A stretch of 21,824 nucleotides of DNA. Origin: Clostridiales bacterium (GTDB taxonomy: Bacteria > Bacillota > Clostridia > Clostridiales > Caloramatoraceae). Within the stretch, counting starts at the first letter, position 1; every line of letters begins with the position of its first letter. Made by a program: the position numbers and the translations under genes. The notes under the pieces were generated by a model. It saw nothing but the letters and a program-made list of their open reading frames with translations, was not told the DNA's origin and did no database searches. Below are positions 21,382-21,824 of this stretch, piece after piece. Location of the stretch: the NCBI GenBank assembly GCA_026416355.1, contig JAOAFH010000071.1, forward strand, positions 1 to 21,824, in the 5' to 3' direction.

Positions 21382-21795
21382 GTGGAAAACAAGCGTCTTA
21401 TATCAGTTAAAACCAAGCAAATTATAGATGGCCAAGAGGAAACAATAGAACTTATTTCAGAGGGAATTTACTATAAAGATGAAGATGTTTATATAGCGGA
21501 GTATGATGAATCAGAACTATCAGGTATGGAGGGCACTAGAACAACTATTGTTATTGATGATGATAGTTTAAATATAATAAGAAGAGGGACAACCGTATCT
21601 GATTTGAAATTTAAAAAAGGTGAAAGTCATACAGCATTTTATTCTACTCCATATGGAGCTCTAGAGATTACGGTATCAACCAACAAAATTGACATAGAAG
21701 CAGATGATAACGGAGCAAAGGTAGAGTTAGAATATAAGATGCAAGCAACAGGACTTGAGCCTATTGTAAACGAGCTGAAGCTAAACATTAAGTAG
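21382..21795 (+). CDS. DUF1934 (YwiB-like) beta-barrel protein
   Basis: A 137-residue acidic, beta-rich protein of the DUF1934 family, with SVKTKQIIDGQEETIELISEGIYYKDEDVYIAEYDESELSGMEGTRTTIVID and FYSTPYGALEITVST as its recognisable blocks. The family is thought to adopt a lipocalin/calycin-like barrel, and its function is unknown. The start is GTG 21382, 4-6 bases after GAGGATGA. There is no signal peptide or membrane span. It follows murI by 17 bases. In many Firmicutes this gene precedes argS, which would lie just beyond the window; the last 29 bases contain no further gene start. Confidence 0.88.
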   Translation: MENKRLISVKTKQIIDGQEETIELISEGIYYKDEDVYIAEYDESELSGMEGTRTTIVIDDDSLNIIRRGTTVSDLKFKKGESHTAFYSTPYGALEITVSTNKIDIEADDNGAKVELEYKMQATGLEPIVNELKLNIK

Positions 21796-21824
21796 AGGTT
21801 GCCATACTTAATTTTTGTATGAAT

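Overview
The window comes from a low-GC, endospore-forming member of the Clostridia (AT-rich, strong AAGGAGG-type ribosome sites, SipL rather than SpoVID/SafA, SpoIIR, GerA-type receptor, SASP). The exact genus cannot be read from the sequence. Most of the window is chromosomal sporulation and germination genes interleaved with housekeeping genes. I see no prophage, transposase, CRISPR array, rRNA or tRNA.

Layout. 1-1577 (+): end of an ECF-type metal/vitamin transporter operon (tail of a membrane protein, CbiQ/EcfT-like permease, CbiO/EcfA-like ATPase). 1581-2696 (-): GT4 glycosyltransferase, convergent with it, with a 450-bp upstream gap holding an attenuator-like double hairpin and a degenerate palindromic repeat. 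3151-6448 (+): CotS-family coat kinase-like protein, YabG coat protease, and a SpoIID-amidase fusion whose 5' end carries an in-frame TAA. 6703-8848 (+): Veg, behind two tandem sigma-A promoters, and the coat-anchoring protein SipL. 8959-10554 (+): IspE and a MobA-like nucleotidyltransferase, closed by a perfect 32-bp inverted repeat. 10678-14674 (+): a small membrane protein and a gerA-type germinant receptor (A, B and C subunits). 14985-15641 (+): SpoIIR. 15671-16783 (-): diacylglycerol-glucosyltransferase-like GT28, sharing a bidirectional terminator with spoIIR. 17000-19288 (+): SleB, YpeB and an SspF-type SASP. 19562-21795 (+): PP-loop/NFACT-R-like protein, glutamate racemase MurI and a DUF1934 protein.

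How the genes fit together: the sporulation genes cover signalling from forespore to mother cell (SpoIIR), coat assembly and maturation (SipL, YabG, CotS-like), DNA protection (SspF-type SASP), germinant sensing (Ger receptor), cortex lysis (SleB/YpeB) and a probable mother-cell wall hydrolase. The order yabG-veg-ispE resembles B. subtilis yabG-veg-sspF-ispE, but here sipL occupies the sspF slot and the sspF-type gene lies after ypeB.

The items most worth a second look are the in-frame stop that separates the predicted SpoIID catalytic glutamate from the rest of its protein, two families of non-coding inverted repeats each present twice, and several regulatory-looking RNA structures. I do not see a clearly undescribed multi-gene system.
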